Positions 43,633 to 50,940 of a stretch of DNA of 64,000 bases are shown piece after piece. The notes below the pieces were generated by a model, which was not told the origin of the DNA, did not search any database, and saw nothing but the letters and a program-made list of their open reading frames with translations. Position 1 is the first letter of the stretch, and each line of letters begins with the position of its first letter. Source of the stretch: SOIA01 sp964348015 (lineage in GTDB: Bacteria; Acidobacteriota; Aminicenantia; Aminicenantales; Aminicenantaceae); the NCBI GenBank assembly GCA_964348015.1, contig CAYGBC010000045.1, forward strand, positions 1 to 64,000, written 5' to 3'. Position numbers and translations under genes: made by a program.

Positions 43633-44748
43633 TCAGAGTTCTGAGGCCACGGCGTGGGCCACATCCAGGGCAGTTGATTTCCCGCCCAGGTCATAAGTTC
43701 TCACTTTCCCTTCTTTAATCACACCGGCGATGGCTTCCTCCAACCTCACAGCCCTGTTCTCTTCTCCCAGCCACTCGAGCATCATTTTTGCGGCCAAGAG
43801 CATGGCTGTGGGATTAACTTTGTAGAGCCCTGTGTATTTCGGCGCTGAGCCGTGCGTGGGTTCGAACACCGCATAATCATCCCCGATATTCCCGCTGCAG
43901 GCAAAACCCAGGCCTCCGACAAGCTGGGCAGAAAGGTCGGAGATGATATCCCCGAATAAATTCTCTGCCACCAGGACATCGTAGTCCTGAGGATTCTTCA
44001 CCAGCCACATGGCCATCGCGTCCACATTCGCCTCCCAGAATTCCACATCCGGATACTCCTCCGCCATCTCCCTGGCAATATCCAGGATGAAACCTCCGGT
44101 CTCTCTCAGCACGTTGGGTTTTTCCACAAGAGTCACGGAGCGGCGCTTTTTCTTCCGCGCATACTCAAAAGCCCTCTTCAAAATTCTCGTGCAGGCCTTC
44201 CTGGTCATAATTCTCGTCGAGAAGGCAATCTCCTCGAGAGGAAGGCTCTTGAATTTGGCCATCTTGGGGTGAACGAGCAAGGCCTGTCTGACCTCTTCCG
44301 GAAGCGGGTGGAATTCCACGCCCGCGTACATGCCTTCAGTGTTCTCTCGGAATATGACCAGGTCGATATCATCCCTGTAATTGAGGGGATTCCCCGGATA
44401 CGCTTTGCAGGGCCTGAGGTTTGTGTAGAGGTCGAATTCCTGTCTCAGGCGAACGATCGGGCTGAAATAACTCAATCCCTTGTCCCTCAACGCGGGATCG
44501 AGCTCTTTCAAGGCGTCCTCTTTCGGCTTGGACGTGATCGCTCCGAACAGGCAGACATCCGTCGACTTGAGCATCTGAGTGGTCCGGTCTGGAAGCGGAT
44601 TTCCCTCCCTGCACCAGAATTCCCATCCGATGTCCCCTTCCACATATTCGGCATCTAAACTTATCTTCTCCAGGACGATCAGGGCGGCTTCGATGACTTC
44701 CTTCCCGACTCCGTCACCGGGCAGCACGGCGATCCTGTACTTTGCCAT
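43633..44748 (-). CDS. Isocitrate/isopropylmalate-family dehydrogenase, isocitrate-like
   Basis: A 371-residue beta-decarboxylating dehydrogenase. AVLPGDGVGKEV near the start, SPIVRLRQEFDLYTNLRP (about 96-113), IFRENTEGMYAG (about 132-143), and AENLFGDIISDL (about 261-272) are family motifs. After HGSAP the coenzyme pocket reads K304-Y305, the pair that makes E. coli isocitrate dehydrogenase NADP-specific (K344/Y345). S96 matches the phospho-regulated Ser113 of that enzyme while N115 is replaced by Ile. An isocitrate or close analogue (homoisocitrate) fits better than isopropylmalate. It is flanked by two LeuCD-type pairs in the same operon. Confidence 0.88.
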   Translation of the reverse strand: MAKYRIAVLPGDGVGKEVIEAALIVLEKISLDAEYVEGDIGWEFWCREGNPLPDRTTQMLKSTDVCLFGAITSKPKEDALKELDPALRDKGLSYFSPIVRLRQEFDLYTNLRPCKAYPGNPLNYRDDIDLVIFRENTEGMYAGVEFHPLPEEVRQALLVHPKMAKFKSLPLEEIAFSTRIMTRKACTRILKRAFEYARKKKRRSVTLVEKPNVLRETGGFILDIAREMAEEYPDVEFWEANVDAMAMWLVKNPQDYDVLVAENLFGDIISDLSAQLVGGLGFACSGNIGDDYAVFEPTHGSAPKYTGLYKVNPTAMLLAAKMMLEWLGEENRAVRLEEAIAGVIKEGKVRTYDLGGKSTALDVAHAVASEL

Positions 44749-44758
44749 TTGACCTCCT

Positions 44759-45253
44759 CTACTTCGTTCCCTTCATTTTCTTCTTCGTGTAAGGAATCAG
44801 CCCCCCCTCCTCTAATATACCCAGAACCGATTCCGGAAAAGGAGAGAACGGGAAAGCTCCTCTAGCGGTTATAATTTTTCCTGAAGAAAAATCTATTTCG
44901 ATCTCCTCTCCGTTGGCGACGCTGTCCGCAGCCTTCTCGGATTGGAGGACCGGCAGTCCCTGGTTGATGGCGTTCCGGAAAAAGATCCGGGCAAAAGACT
45001 TGGCAATCACGGCCTGGACTCCGGCATGTTTCAGACACGCGGCGGCCTGCTCCCGTGAGCTGCCGCAACCAAAATTCCGGCCGGCCACGATCACGTCTCC
45101 GGGTTTGACCTTCCGGGCGAAATCCGGGTCGAGATCCTCCAAGGCATGACGGGCCATCTCTTCTGGCTCCATGACAGAATAGGTGTACTTTCCAGGAAAA
45201 ATCACATCCGTGTTGACATCATCCCCGTACTTCCAGACTCTTCCCTTCTTCAT
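44759..45253 (-). CDS. LeuD/aconitase-family hydro-lyase small subunit (pair 2)
   Basis: A 164-residue swivel-domain subunit, the archaeal-type LeuD length. DDVNTDVIFPGKYTYSVMEPEEMARHAL is the substrate-loop block, AGRNFGCGSSREQAA carries the GSSR motif, and IFFRNAINQGLPVLQ follows. It overlaps its large subunit (45250-46503) by 4 nt, which supports one enzyme. The loop sequence KYTYS does not match the LeuD or HacB loops I recall. It differs clearly from the pair-1 small subunit, so the two pairs are probably not recent duplicates. Confidence 0.88.
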   Translation of the reverse strand: MKKGRVWKYGDDVNTDVIFPGKYTYSVMEPEEMARHALEDLDPDFARKVKPGDVIVAGRNFGCGSSREQAAACLKHAGVQAVIAKSFARIFFRNAINQGLPVLQSEKAADSVANGEEIEIDFSSGKIITARGAFPFSPFPESVLGILEEGGLIPYTKKKMKGTK

Positions 45254-46503
45254 AATAACTTTCTCGGGTCAGTGATCTTTCCCTCGATAGCGGATGCGGC
45301 CACCGTGGCCGGAGAAGCTAAATAAATCTCGGAATCGCGGCTTCCCATCCGTCCCCGGAAATTCCTGTTGGCCGTGCTCAACGCCACTTCACCGGGAGCG
45401 AGGATTCCCTGATGAGCTCCCAGGCACGGTCCGCAGCCCGGGTTGAGGATAACGCATCCGGCCTCCGCCAGGATTTCAATAATCCCCTTTTTTAACGCAT
45501 TGAGATATTCCTGTCTCGAAGCCGGGATGACAAGAACTCTCACTTGAGGATGAACCTTATTTCCGTTCAATAATCCGGCCGCCACTTCCAGGTCCTCAAT
45601 CCTGCCGTTTGTGCAGGTCCCGATCAAGGCTTGATGAAAACCGGTTCCCTCTACTTCGGAGATGGGTTTGACATTGTCCACGGTATGGGGGCAGGCCACC
45701 TGAGGCTCCAAAGAAGAGATGTCGTGCTTGAGGACAGCCTCGAACGTGGCATCCGGGTCAGATGTCACTGCGTGAAAATTCTCTTTCGCGCGGCCTTCGA
45801 GCCATTGAATGGTCTTCTCATCCGGCTCACAGTATCCGTTTTTGGCTCCCATCTCCGCTGCCATGTTGGTCAACACCAGGCGGGAGGCCAGACTGAATCT
45901 CCGGACCGCCTCGCCCGAGAATTCCAAAGCCTTGTAATTGGCCCGGTCTGCGCCTTCATCTCCGATTATCTTGAGAACAACATCTTTGGCATAAACTCCG
46001 GGGGGAAGCTTTCCGGAAATCTCTATTTTTATGGTCTCGGGCACTTTGAGCCAGATCTCGTCCGAAGCCCAGAGAGAAGCGACCTCCGACCGGCCGATTC
46101 CCGCGGAAAAGGCCCCGAATGCGCCGTAGCTGGTGGTGTGAGAATCCGCGCCCAATATCAATTTCCCTGGAAGTGCAAAGCCGTTTTCTGAAAAAACCTG
46201 GTGACAGATACCGTTCGGCACGTCGAAAAAGTTCGGGATGCTCTGCGCGGCCACAAACTCTCTGATCGTTTTATGATTCGCGGCGTATTTTTCGCTCGAA
46301 GCAGGGACGATGTGGTCGAGTATGATGACAAGTTTCTGAGGAGCCTTCACATTTTTGACCCCGAGTTTCTTAAATTCCTTGATGATCGCAGCGGAATTAT
46401 CGTGCGAGAGAATATGATCCGGAGATACTGTGACCACCTCTCCAGCCCGGGCATCTCTTCCCGCTTTTGACCCGAGGACCTTCTCTGAAAACGTCTTCCC
46501 CAA
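45250..46503 (-). CDS. LeuC/homoaconitase-family large subunit (pair 2)
   Basis: A 417-residue [4Fe-4S] hydro-lyase. Cluster cysteines are C297 (GTCTNGR), C357 and C360 (PGCGPC); GADSHTTSYGAFGAFSAGIGRSE (about 118-140) is the substrate region and is closer to canonical LeuC/HacA than pair 1. The partner swivel subunit overlaps it by 4 nt. Upstream, a repeat-filled gap of 290 nt separates it from the HD gene, so it may have its own promoter. In context it is a candidate aconitase or homoaconitase; leuA, leuB and lysine-pathway genes are not in the window. Confidence 0.9.
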   Translation of the reverse strand: MGKTFSEKVLGSKAGRDARAGEVVTVSPDHILSHDNSAAIIKEFKKLGVKNVKAPQKLVIILDHIVPASSEKYAANHKTIREFVAAQSIPNFFDVPNGICHQVFSENGFALPGKLILGADSHTTSYGAFGAFSAGIGRSEVASLWASDEIWLKVPETIKIEISGKLPPGVYAKDVVLKIIGDEGADRANYKALEFSGEAVRRFSLASRLVLTNMAAEMGAKNGYCEPDEKTIQWLEGRAKENFHAVTSDPDATFEAVLKHDISSLEPQVACPHTVDNVKPISEVEGTGFHQALIGTCTNGRIEDLEVAAGLLNGNKVHPQVRVLVIPASRQEYLNALKKGIIEILAEAGCVILNPGCGPCLGAHQGILAPGEVALSTANRNFRGRMGSRDSEIYLASPATVAASAIEGKITDPRKLL

Positions 46504-46541
46504 AACTTCTTCCTTTGTCTTACTCTAAGCTTTTTTCCTCT

Positions 46542-46672
46542 GCCATTGCGAGCGCAGCGCGGCAATCTCGTTCATTTTGTGTCATTGCGAGCGGAGCGCG
46601 GCAATCTCGTACAGAAAAATTTTTTTTATTTTTATGAGATTGCCACGTCACTTCGCTTCTCGCAATGACACC
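46542..46672. repeat. TCATTGCGAG repeats with two-arm copy C
   Basis: One forward unit (CCATTGCGAGCGCAGCGCGGCAATCTC, 46542-46569) is followed by a full two-arm palindrome (46579-46672) with the AT-rich centre AGAAAAATTTTTTTTATTTTTATG. Copy C shares arm ends, order and centre with copies at 5105 and 8694. Confidence 0.82.
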
Positions 46673-46744
46673 TTAAATCCAATCTCTATCTCTTATGAAA
46701 TTGTTTCGCTCCATTCGTAATCATATCAATTCTGCATTCCTGAT

Positions 46745-46767
46745 AAATTGGGGACTGTCCCCAATTT
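46745..46767. terminator. Perfect palindrome AAATTGGGGAC..
   Basis: AAATTGGGGA and TCCCCAATTT flank CTG, a perfect 10-bp inverted repeat starting 27 nt past the HD-gene stop. It is in the GGGGACTGTCCCC repeat family and could stop transcription between the two parts of the operon. Confidence 0.5.
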
Positions 46768-46793
46768 GTTAAAATTCCTTTCTTGTGCTTTTC

Positions 46794-47333
46794 TTATTTT
46801 TTTATCTTCAGAGCTTCGAAATTGACGAAGTCCGCATGGTTGACGATCACAGCTTCCACAGTCTTCCGGGCTCCATCCCCTTCCTTAGAATGGGCCGCGA
46901 TGATATGGACCACTTCCTTGGGAAGTCCGTGCTGGGATGCGAACGCAGCTCCAGAAATCGGATGGCGAAGAAGCTCTCCGCCCCTGCTTTTGACAAACTT
47001 CCCTTTTTCTCTCTTGTATTCGAACAGTTTGCCCACATCATGCAGGAGGGCTCCGGAGAGAAGATAATCCCGGTTCAGAGTGACCTTTCCTTTATACTCT
47101 TCGACCATGACCTCGCTGATCTCCAACGAACTGAGAGTCACGGCGCGCGTGTGTTCGACGATGCTCACAGGGGTTTCATTGATCAACAGGGTGAAAGGCA
47201 TCTGACGGAGGTCATCTATCGTCCATCCTCCTTCCTTAATGGCCTCTATCCAGACTTGGATCGTTTGCTCCTTAAGCTTAGTGTCCTTGATCAGATTGAA
47301 TTCCGGCATGATGGATAAAAGCTCTTTTTTCAT
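46794..47333 (-). CDS. HD-domain phosphohydrolase-like protein
   Basis: A 179-residue HD-fold protein. The metal-binding set is H61 (VEHTRAV), H98-D99 (LLHDVGK), H124 (RHP), H148 (AAHSKEG) and D168. HD enzymes hydrolyse phosphoesters of nucleotides and related molecules; the substrate is unknown. It overlaps the citryl-CoA-lyase-like gene by 4 nt, so it is cotranslated with central-metabolism genes, which is unusual. The C-terminus ends soon after the last ligand, so no second domain is present. Confidence 0.85.
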   Translation of the reverse strand: MKKELLSIMPEFNLIKDTKLKEQTIQVWIEAIKEGGWTIDDLRQMPFTLLINETPVSIVEHTRAVTLSSLEISEVMVEEYKGKVTLNRDYLLSGALLHDVGKLFEYKREKGKFVKSRGGELLRHPISGAAFASQHGLPKEVVHIIAAHSKEGDGARKTVEAVIVNHADFVNFEALKIKK

Positions 47334-48115
47334 TCGACCTTCCTTTCTCCGGGCCCGTCATACTCATAATCCTGGGGATCGACCTTTCGCATGGGCCTCA
47401 TTCGCGTCATCTCTTCGTGGACATGGGCCACCAAGCCAGGAACCCGGGCGATGATGAAAAAAGCGTTACCGATCTCTGGAGGAATATCCAAATCGCAGAG
47501 CAGAGCCGCAATCGCTCCATCGACGTTGATCGGAAGATTTTTGCCCATAAGCTCTTCAAGGCCTTTCTCCACCGCACGGGCAATCCGGACAAACTGGCCG
47601 GCTAAACCCAGCTCCTCTGCCAGGGAAAACAGCTTCTGAGTCCGCGGATCCCGGGTATGGATGCGGTGACCGAAGCCAGAAGCCCGCTTCCCCTTCTCCT
47701 TCATTTCTTTGAGGACTTCACGTGCGACTTCCTCTTCCGATGCCTTTGTCTCCTTCACCCTTCGCGCAATCTCCAGGAAGAGCTTCATCCCCTCCTCGAT
47801 CGCGCCTCCATGATAACGGGAAATCGCAGAGACACCGGCAGCCACGGCGGAGTTGAGCTCCGCCCCTGTAGAAGCGACAGTCCTCGCTGTCAGAACCGAA
47901 GGAGGGCTGGCGCCATGATCTACCGAAGACACGAAAATCGCGTCCACAAGCTTCCCCTTTTCGGGCGACGGGAATTCTCCTTTCAACACCAGATAAATGG
48001 CCTGAGCAAACGAGATCTTTCCGATGAGCTGGTCGACCGGATACCCTCGCAGGCATATTTTATTCGGTTTCACATCAGTGATGGCTGTTTTCCAGTGAAA
48101 CTCGCCCATTGTCAT
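47330..48115 (-). CDS. Citryl-CoA lyase-like protein (short citrate synthase homologue)
   Basis: A 261-residue protein lacking the N-terminal part of ordinary citrate synthases (about 370-430 residues). It matches the C-terminal citrate-synthase-like domain of ATP-citrate lyase and the separate citryl-CoA lyase (Ccl) of Aquificales. Catalytic equivalents are visible: H102 (YHGGAIE), H150 (GFGHRIHTRDPR) and D199 (INVDG), corresponding to H274, H320 and D375 of pig citrate synthase. It should interconvert citryl-CoA with acetyl-CoA and oxaloacetate. It overlaps the SucD-like gene by 4 nt and the HD gene by 4 nt. A related acyl-CoA or 2-oxoacid substrate cannot be excluded. Confidence 0.85.
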   Translation of the reverse strand: MTMGEFHWKTAITDVKPNKICLRGYPVDQLIGKISFAQAIYLVLKGEFPSPEKGKLVDAIFVSSVDHGASPPSVLTARTVASTGAELNSAVAAGVSAISRYHGGAIEEGMKLFLEIARRVKETKASEEEVAREVLKEMKEKGKRASGFGHRIHTRDPRTQKLFSLAEELGLAGQFVRIARAVEKGLEELMGKNLPINVDGAIAALLCDLDIPPEIGNAFFIIARVPGLVAHVHEEMTRMRPMRKVDPQDYEYDGPGERKVE

Positions 48116-49017
48116 CCTCCCTTGACGTTTTTCAGTTTTTTTGCCATTTTGGGGATATCGGATACCGAGTCCGCCAGATGGACTCCGGCCCTTGTCAGTC
48201 TTTCGACCTTACTCTCATACGAACCCTTCGACCCCTCGACGATGGCTCCGGCATGGGAAAACCGGGTTCCGGATTTGGCGGCTTTTCCGCCGATGAACGC
48301 AATCAGCGGCTTCGTGAGCTTTCCTTTCTGTATAAGGTCTGCGACCCGTTCTTCCTGGGATGTTCCGATCTCGCCGAACATCACGACCATCCGTGTCTCG
48401 TCATCTTTCTCGAACAACTCCATGACCTCCGGATGAGACAATCCGACAACCGCATCTCCCCCCACGTGAACAATCGTGCTCTGTCCGAATCCCGCATCCG
48501 TCAGATAATAGGATATGGCCGATGTCATCCCGCCGCTGCGCGAGCTGACTCCGATATCACCAGCGGCAAACCATTCCTTCGCCCTCTCCGCACGGCCGCC
48601 GATCATTCCCAGGACGGCTTTTCCAGGGCTCACAAGACCGAGGGTGTTCGGACCGACGAAACACGCACCTTTTTCCTGAGCCAGGCGCGAGATTTCCAGG
48701 ACGTCATAGATGGGGACACGGTCGGGGACGACGACCAAAAGCTTGACCCCCGCATCGATAGCCTCTAAGGCCGCATTCTTCACCAATCCGGCAGGAACAA
48801 AGATGACGCTGGCATCTATCGGGCCCGTTTTCTCCCCTGCCTCTTCCACTGTATCGTACACGGGAACTCCATGAACCTCTCCGCCCCCTTTCCCGGGTGT
48901 GACTCCTGCCACTACCTGTGTTCCGTAATCCTTCATCAGCTTTGTGCGGATCATCCCCTCCCTTCCGGTTATTCCCTGGACAATCACCTTGGATTTTTCG
49001 TCGACTAAAATCGCCAT
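48112..49017 (-). CDS. SucD-like CoA-ligase alpha subunit (candidate citryl-CoA synthetase small subunit)
   Basis: A 301-residue ADP-forming CoA ligase subunit. CoA-binding VQGITGREG at about 13-21, SRSGGMTSAISYYL at 159-172, and the phospho-histidine H255 in SHAGAIVEG are present, so the subunit should be catalytically able. The usual GHAGAI is SHAGAI here. With the ATP-grasp partner upstream it would form an acid:CoA ligase making citryl-CoA (or succinyl-CoA) with ATP. Its direct 4-nt overlap with a citryl-CoA-lyase homologue favours citrate. Confidence 0.87.
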   Translation of the reverse strand: MAILVDEKSKVIVQGITGREGMIRTKLMKDYGTQVVAGVTPGKGGGEVHGVPVYDTVEEAGEKTGPIDASVIFVPAGLVKNAALEAIDAGVKLLVVVPDRVPIYDVLEISRLAQEKGACFVGPNTLGLVSPGKAVLGMIGGRAERAKEWFAAGDIGVSSRSGGMTSAISYYLTDAGFGQSTIVHVGGDAVVGLSHPEVMELFEKDDETRMVVMFGEIGTSQEERVADLIQKGKLTKPLIAFIGGKAAKSGTRFSHAGAIVEGSKGSYESKVERLTRAGVHLADSVSDIPKMAKKLKNVKGG

Positions 49018-49059
49018 TTTCGTATCTCGTTATCCCAATAAGAATGCATCTGGGATTCT

Positions 49060-50619
49060 TTATTCTCCCTCGTTCTTGGCCAGTTTTTCCCTGTACTCTT
49101 TGAGACCCGGAATCGGGAGATAAATCACTATCGCATCCTTTTCATGAAACTTGCAGTAGATCTCACAAGCCAGACATTCCGTGCATTTCCCAGTTTTGGC
49201 TTCCACCAGTGGAATCGAGAGCACGGACTTCCCTTCCTCGACCTTCAGGATCCCGGCCGAACAGGCTTCGACACACCCTTTGGACTGGCAGTCCGGACAT
49301 TTCTGATGGTCGATGAAGATTCTCCCGGTCAGAGTCTCAAAAAAATAGAGGTCGTCGGGCAGATCGGGCAAATCGATAGGCCGGACGGCATGAACCGATT
49401 CGCTCTTCTCTGTCAGCTCCTCCAACCTCTGGGAACAGAATTCCGGAGAGTCGTCCCGTCCGTATCCCTCCACTGCAGCAGGGATATCTTTCAGATAGGT
49501 CCCGAGGATTTCGATGGCTTTCTCCTCAAAATTCCCGCCGAGTCGGATCACGGCGGGAATCTCTAGGTTCTCTTCATGAAAGGCTTTGACCATCCCGCGG
49601 GCCGAATGATACTGTTCCTGGCTGGCCACGCCCGAACCGGAGGCAAAATACCCTTTGATATTCGGCTGGGAAAGGATGATCTTTGCCGCCCTGTAGACTT
49701 TGCTGGCCGAAGGATTGCCGCTCGTGTCGCAGTAATCGGCCAGCTTGAATCCCTTATCCAGCACGGCATCCATGGACATCATCGAACCGCCTCCTCCGGC
49801 CCCGTGAAAACCGATATACTTTTCTCCACGAGGAATGTCCTCTACCATCTGCAAAAAGTAAAACGTCCCCCGGTGATCATTCTCCTCCACCTGATAGGCT
49901 ATTTTCTCCAGCCTTGACGGCGGCCTGTCAAACTCTCTGGCCACCTCGATGTCCAGCTCAGGATGGCGGAAAACCGCGTAATCATCCACGGCGATATGGC
50001 AGTCAGCGGCCAAAACTAAATCATTCTTTGTTATGACCAGAGGATTGATCTCTGCGGACCGGGCATCATACCTGCGGGCGACTCTGTACAGCTTGGCCAG
50101 GACAGCGGAGAGCTGGACCAGAAGCTTCCCGGAGAATCCGGCTCGCCGAAGAAGGTTGCGCACTTCGAAATCCCTCAACCCGGTCAATATATCGATCGGG
50201 ATTTGAAAGATCTTATCCGGATGTTCACTGGCAATCTCCTCAATCCCCGTCCCGCCTATTGAACTGAAAACCAGAAGAGGCGCTTTCCTCGCATCATCGA
50301 TCACAAGCCCTACAAAACACTCCGTCTTGATATTCAACTTTTCTTCGACCAGGATCTTATCGACGATGAAGTTGCCGACCTTCATTCCGAACATCTCTCG
50401 TGCGGCGGCTTCTGCCTCTCCCACACCTTCTGCAAAACGAATCCCGCCTCGGTCGGCTCGTCCTGTGAGCCAGACCTGAATCTTCAAAACCACAGGACCC
50501 CCGATCCGGAACGCAATCTGGCGCACATCCTCAGGAGTAAAGGCCAATTCGCCCTTCGGAACGCGAATCCCCATGTTCTTCAGGAGTTTTTTGCTCTGAT
50601 ATTCGAAAAGCCGTGCCAT
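49060..50619 (-). CDS. SucC-like ATP-grasp CoA-ligase subunit fused to an 8-Cys ferredoxin-like domain
   Basis: A 519-residue protein. Residues 1-230 are the ATP-grasp half of succinyl-CoA/citryl-CoA synthetase beta (FEYQSKKLLKNMGIRVP, VLKIQVWLTGRADRGG, SAEINPLV), and 240-400 the CoA-ligase flavodoxin-like domain (GFHGAGGGGSMMSMDAV, ADYCDTSGNPSASKVYRA). Ordinary SucC ends near 390. Here about 120 extra residues follow, with C441, C444, C449, C453 (CX2CX4CX3C) and C479, C482, C485, C489 (CX2CX2CX3C), the pattern of a two-cluster [4Fe-4S] ferredoxin with a slightly widened first motif. I know of no standard CoA ligase with such a tail. It heads the operon; the ATG follows an AGGA and a TTGACA-17-AATAAT promoter. 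Confidence 0.88.
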   Translation of the reverse strand: MARLFEYQSKKLLKNMGIRVPKGELAFTPEDVRQIAFRIGGPVVLKIQVWLTGRADRGGIRFAEGVGEAEAAAREMFGMKVGNFIVDKILVEEKLNIKTECFVGLVIDDARKAPLLVFSSIGGTGIEEIASEHPDKIFQIPIDILTGLRDFEVRNLLRRAGFSGKLLVQLSAVLAKLYRVARRYDARSAEINPLVITKNDLVLAADCHIAVDDYAVFRHPELDIEVAREFDRPPSRLEKIAYQVEENDHRGTFYFLQMVEDIPRGEKYIGFHGAGGGGSMMSMDAVLDKGFKLADYCDTSGNPSASKVYRAAKIILSQPNIKGYFASGSGVASQEQYHSARGMVKAFHEENLEIPAVIRLGGNFEEKAIEILGTYLKDIPAAVEGYGRDDSPEFCSQRLEELTEKSESVHAVRPIDLPDLPDDLYFFETLTGRIFIDHQKCPDCQSKGCVEACSAGILKVEEGKSVLSIPLVEAKTGKCTECLACEIYCKFHEKDAIVIYLPIPGLKEYREKLAKNEGE

Positions 50620-50642
50620 TTGCTTTTTCCTGTCGTTCCCCT

Positions 50643-50671
50643 ATTATTCAAACAGCGGGATTTTTTGTCAA
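50643..50671 (-). promoter_or_regulatory. Promoter of the citryl-CoA / hydro-lyase operon
   Basis: On the minus strand TTGACA (50671-50666), 17 nt, then AATAAT (50648-50643). The predicted leader is about 17 nt. It is divergent to the next promoter, with 20 bp between the two -35 boxes. Confidence 0.6.
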
Positions 50672-50691
50672 CTCAAACAGATCTCATTCGA

Positions 50692-50721
50692 TTGACAGAA
50701 AACTCACCCCTGTGCTATCTT
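50692..50721 (+). promoter_or_regulatory. Promoter of the hybrid sensor kinase gene
   Basis: TTGACA (50692-50697), 18 nt, then TATCTT (50716-50721). It leaves a leader of about 210 nt. Confidence 0.55.
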
Positions 50722-50940
50722 AACCGAGACTGAAGAGGAGAAGACGCAAAGCGGGGAAGTGTTGGGTTGGAGAAGGAAGAAATAAATATCGATCCTCAAA
50801 AAAAGCACAGGAAAGAGTCACAGCGTGACCGATTGAAAAAATCGGCATACGGTTATTCGTTTGTTCGACAGTCCGCTTCGACTCGGTTTTTACAATACCT
50901 GAAGTAAAGAGGTTGAATTCACACAAATCCCGGGTGAAAA
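50722..50940 (+). other. Long leader upstream of the sensor kinase
   Basis: About 210 nt between the predicted transcription start and the kinase ATG. A small hairpin (CCGATT..AATCGG, 50829-50845) and a 46-codon TTG-started frame (50767-50907, basic, ending in FLQYLK) lie within it. Neither is strongly supported; the frame has only a GGGAAG as ribosome site. Confidence 0.35.

Noticed and set aside
41821..46503. Leucine or aminoadipate-lysine biosynthesis operon
   Set aside because: No isopropylmalate or homocitrate synthase is present, two unlike hydro-lyase pairs occur, and the coenzyme pocket of the dehydrogenase is isocitrate-like. Not fully excluded.
47330..48115. Ordinary citrate synthase or methylcitrate synthase
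   Set aside because: Too short by over 100 residues, lacks the N-terminal part, and is coupled to CoA-ligase subunits.
50767..50907. 46-residue TTG-started frame in the sensor-kinase leader
   Set aside because: Plausible but only a weak GGGAAG site and no family; kept as part of the leader description.
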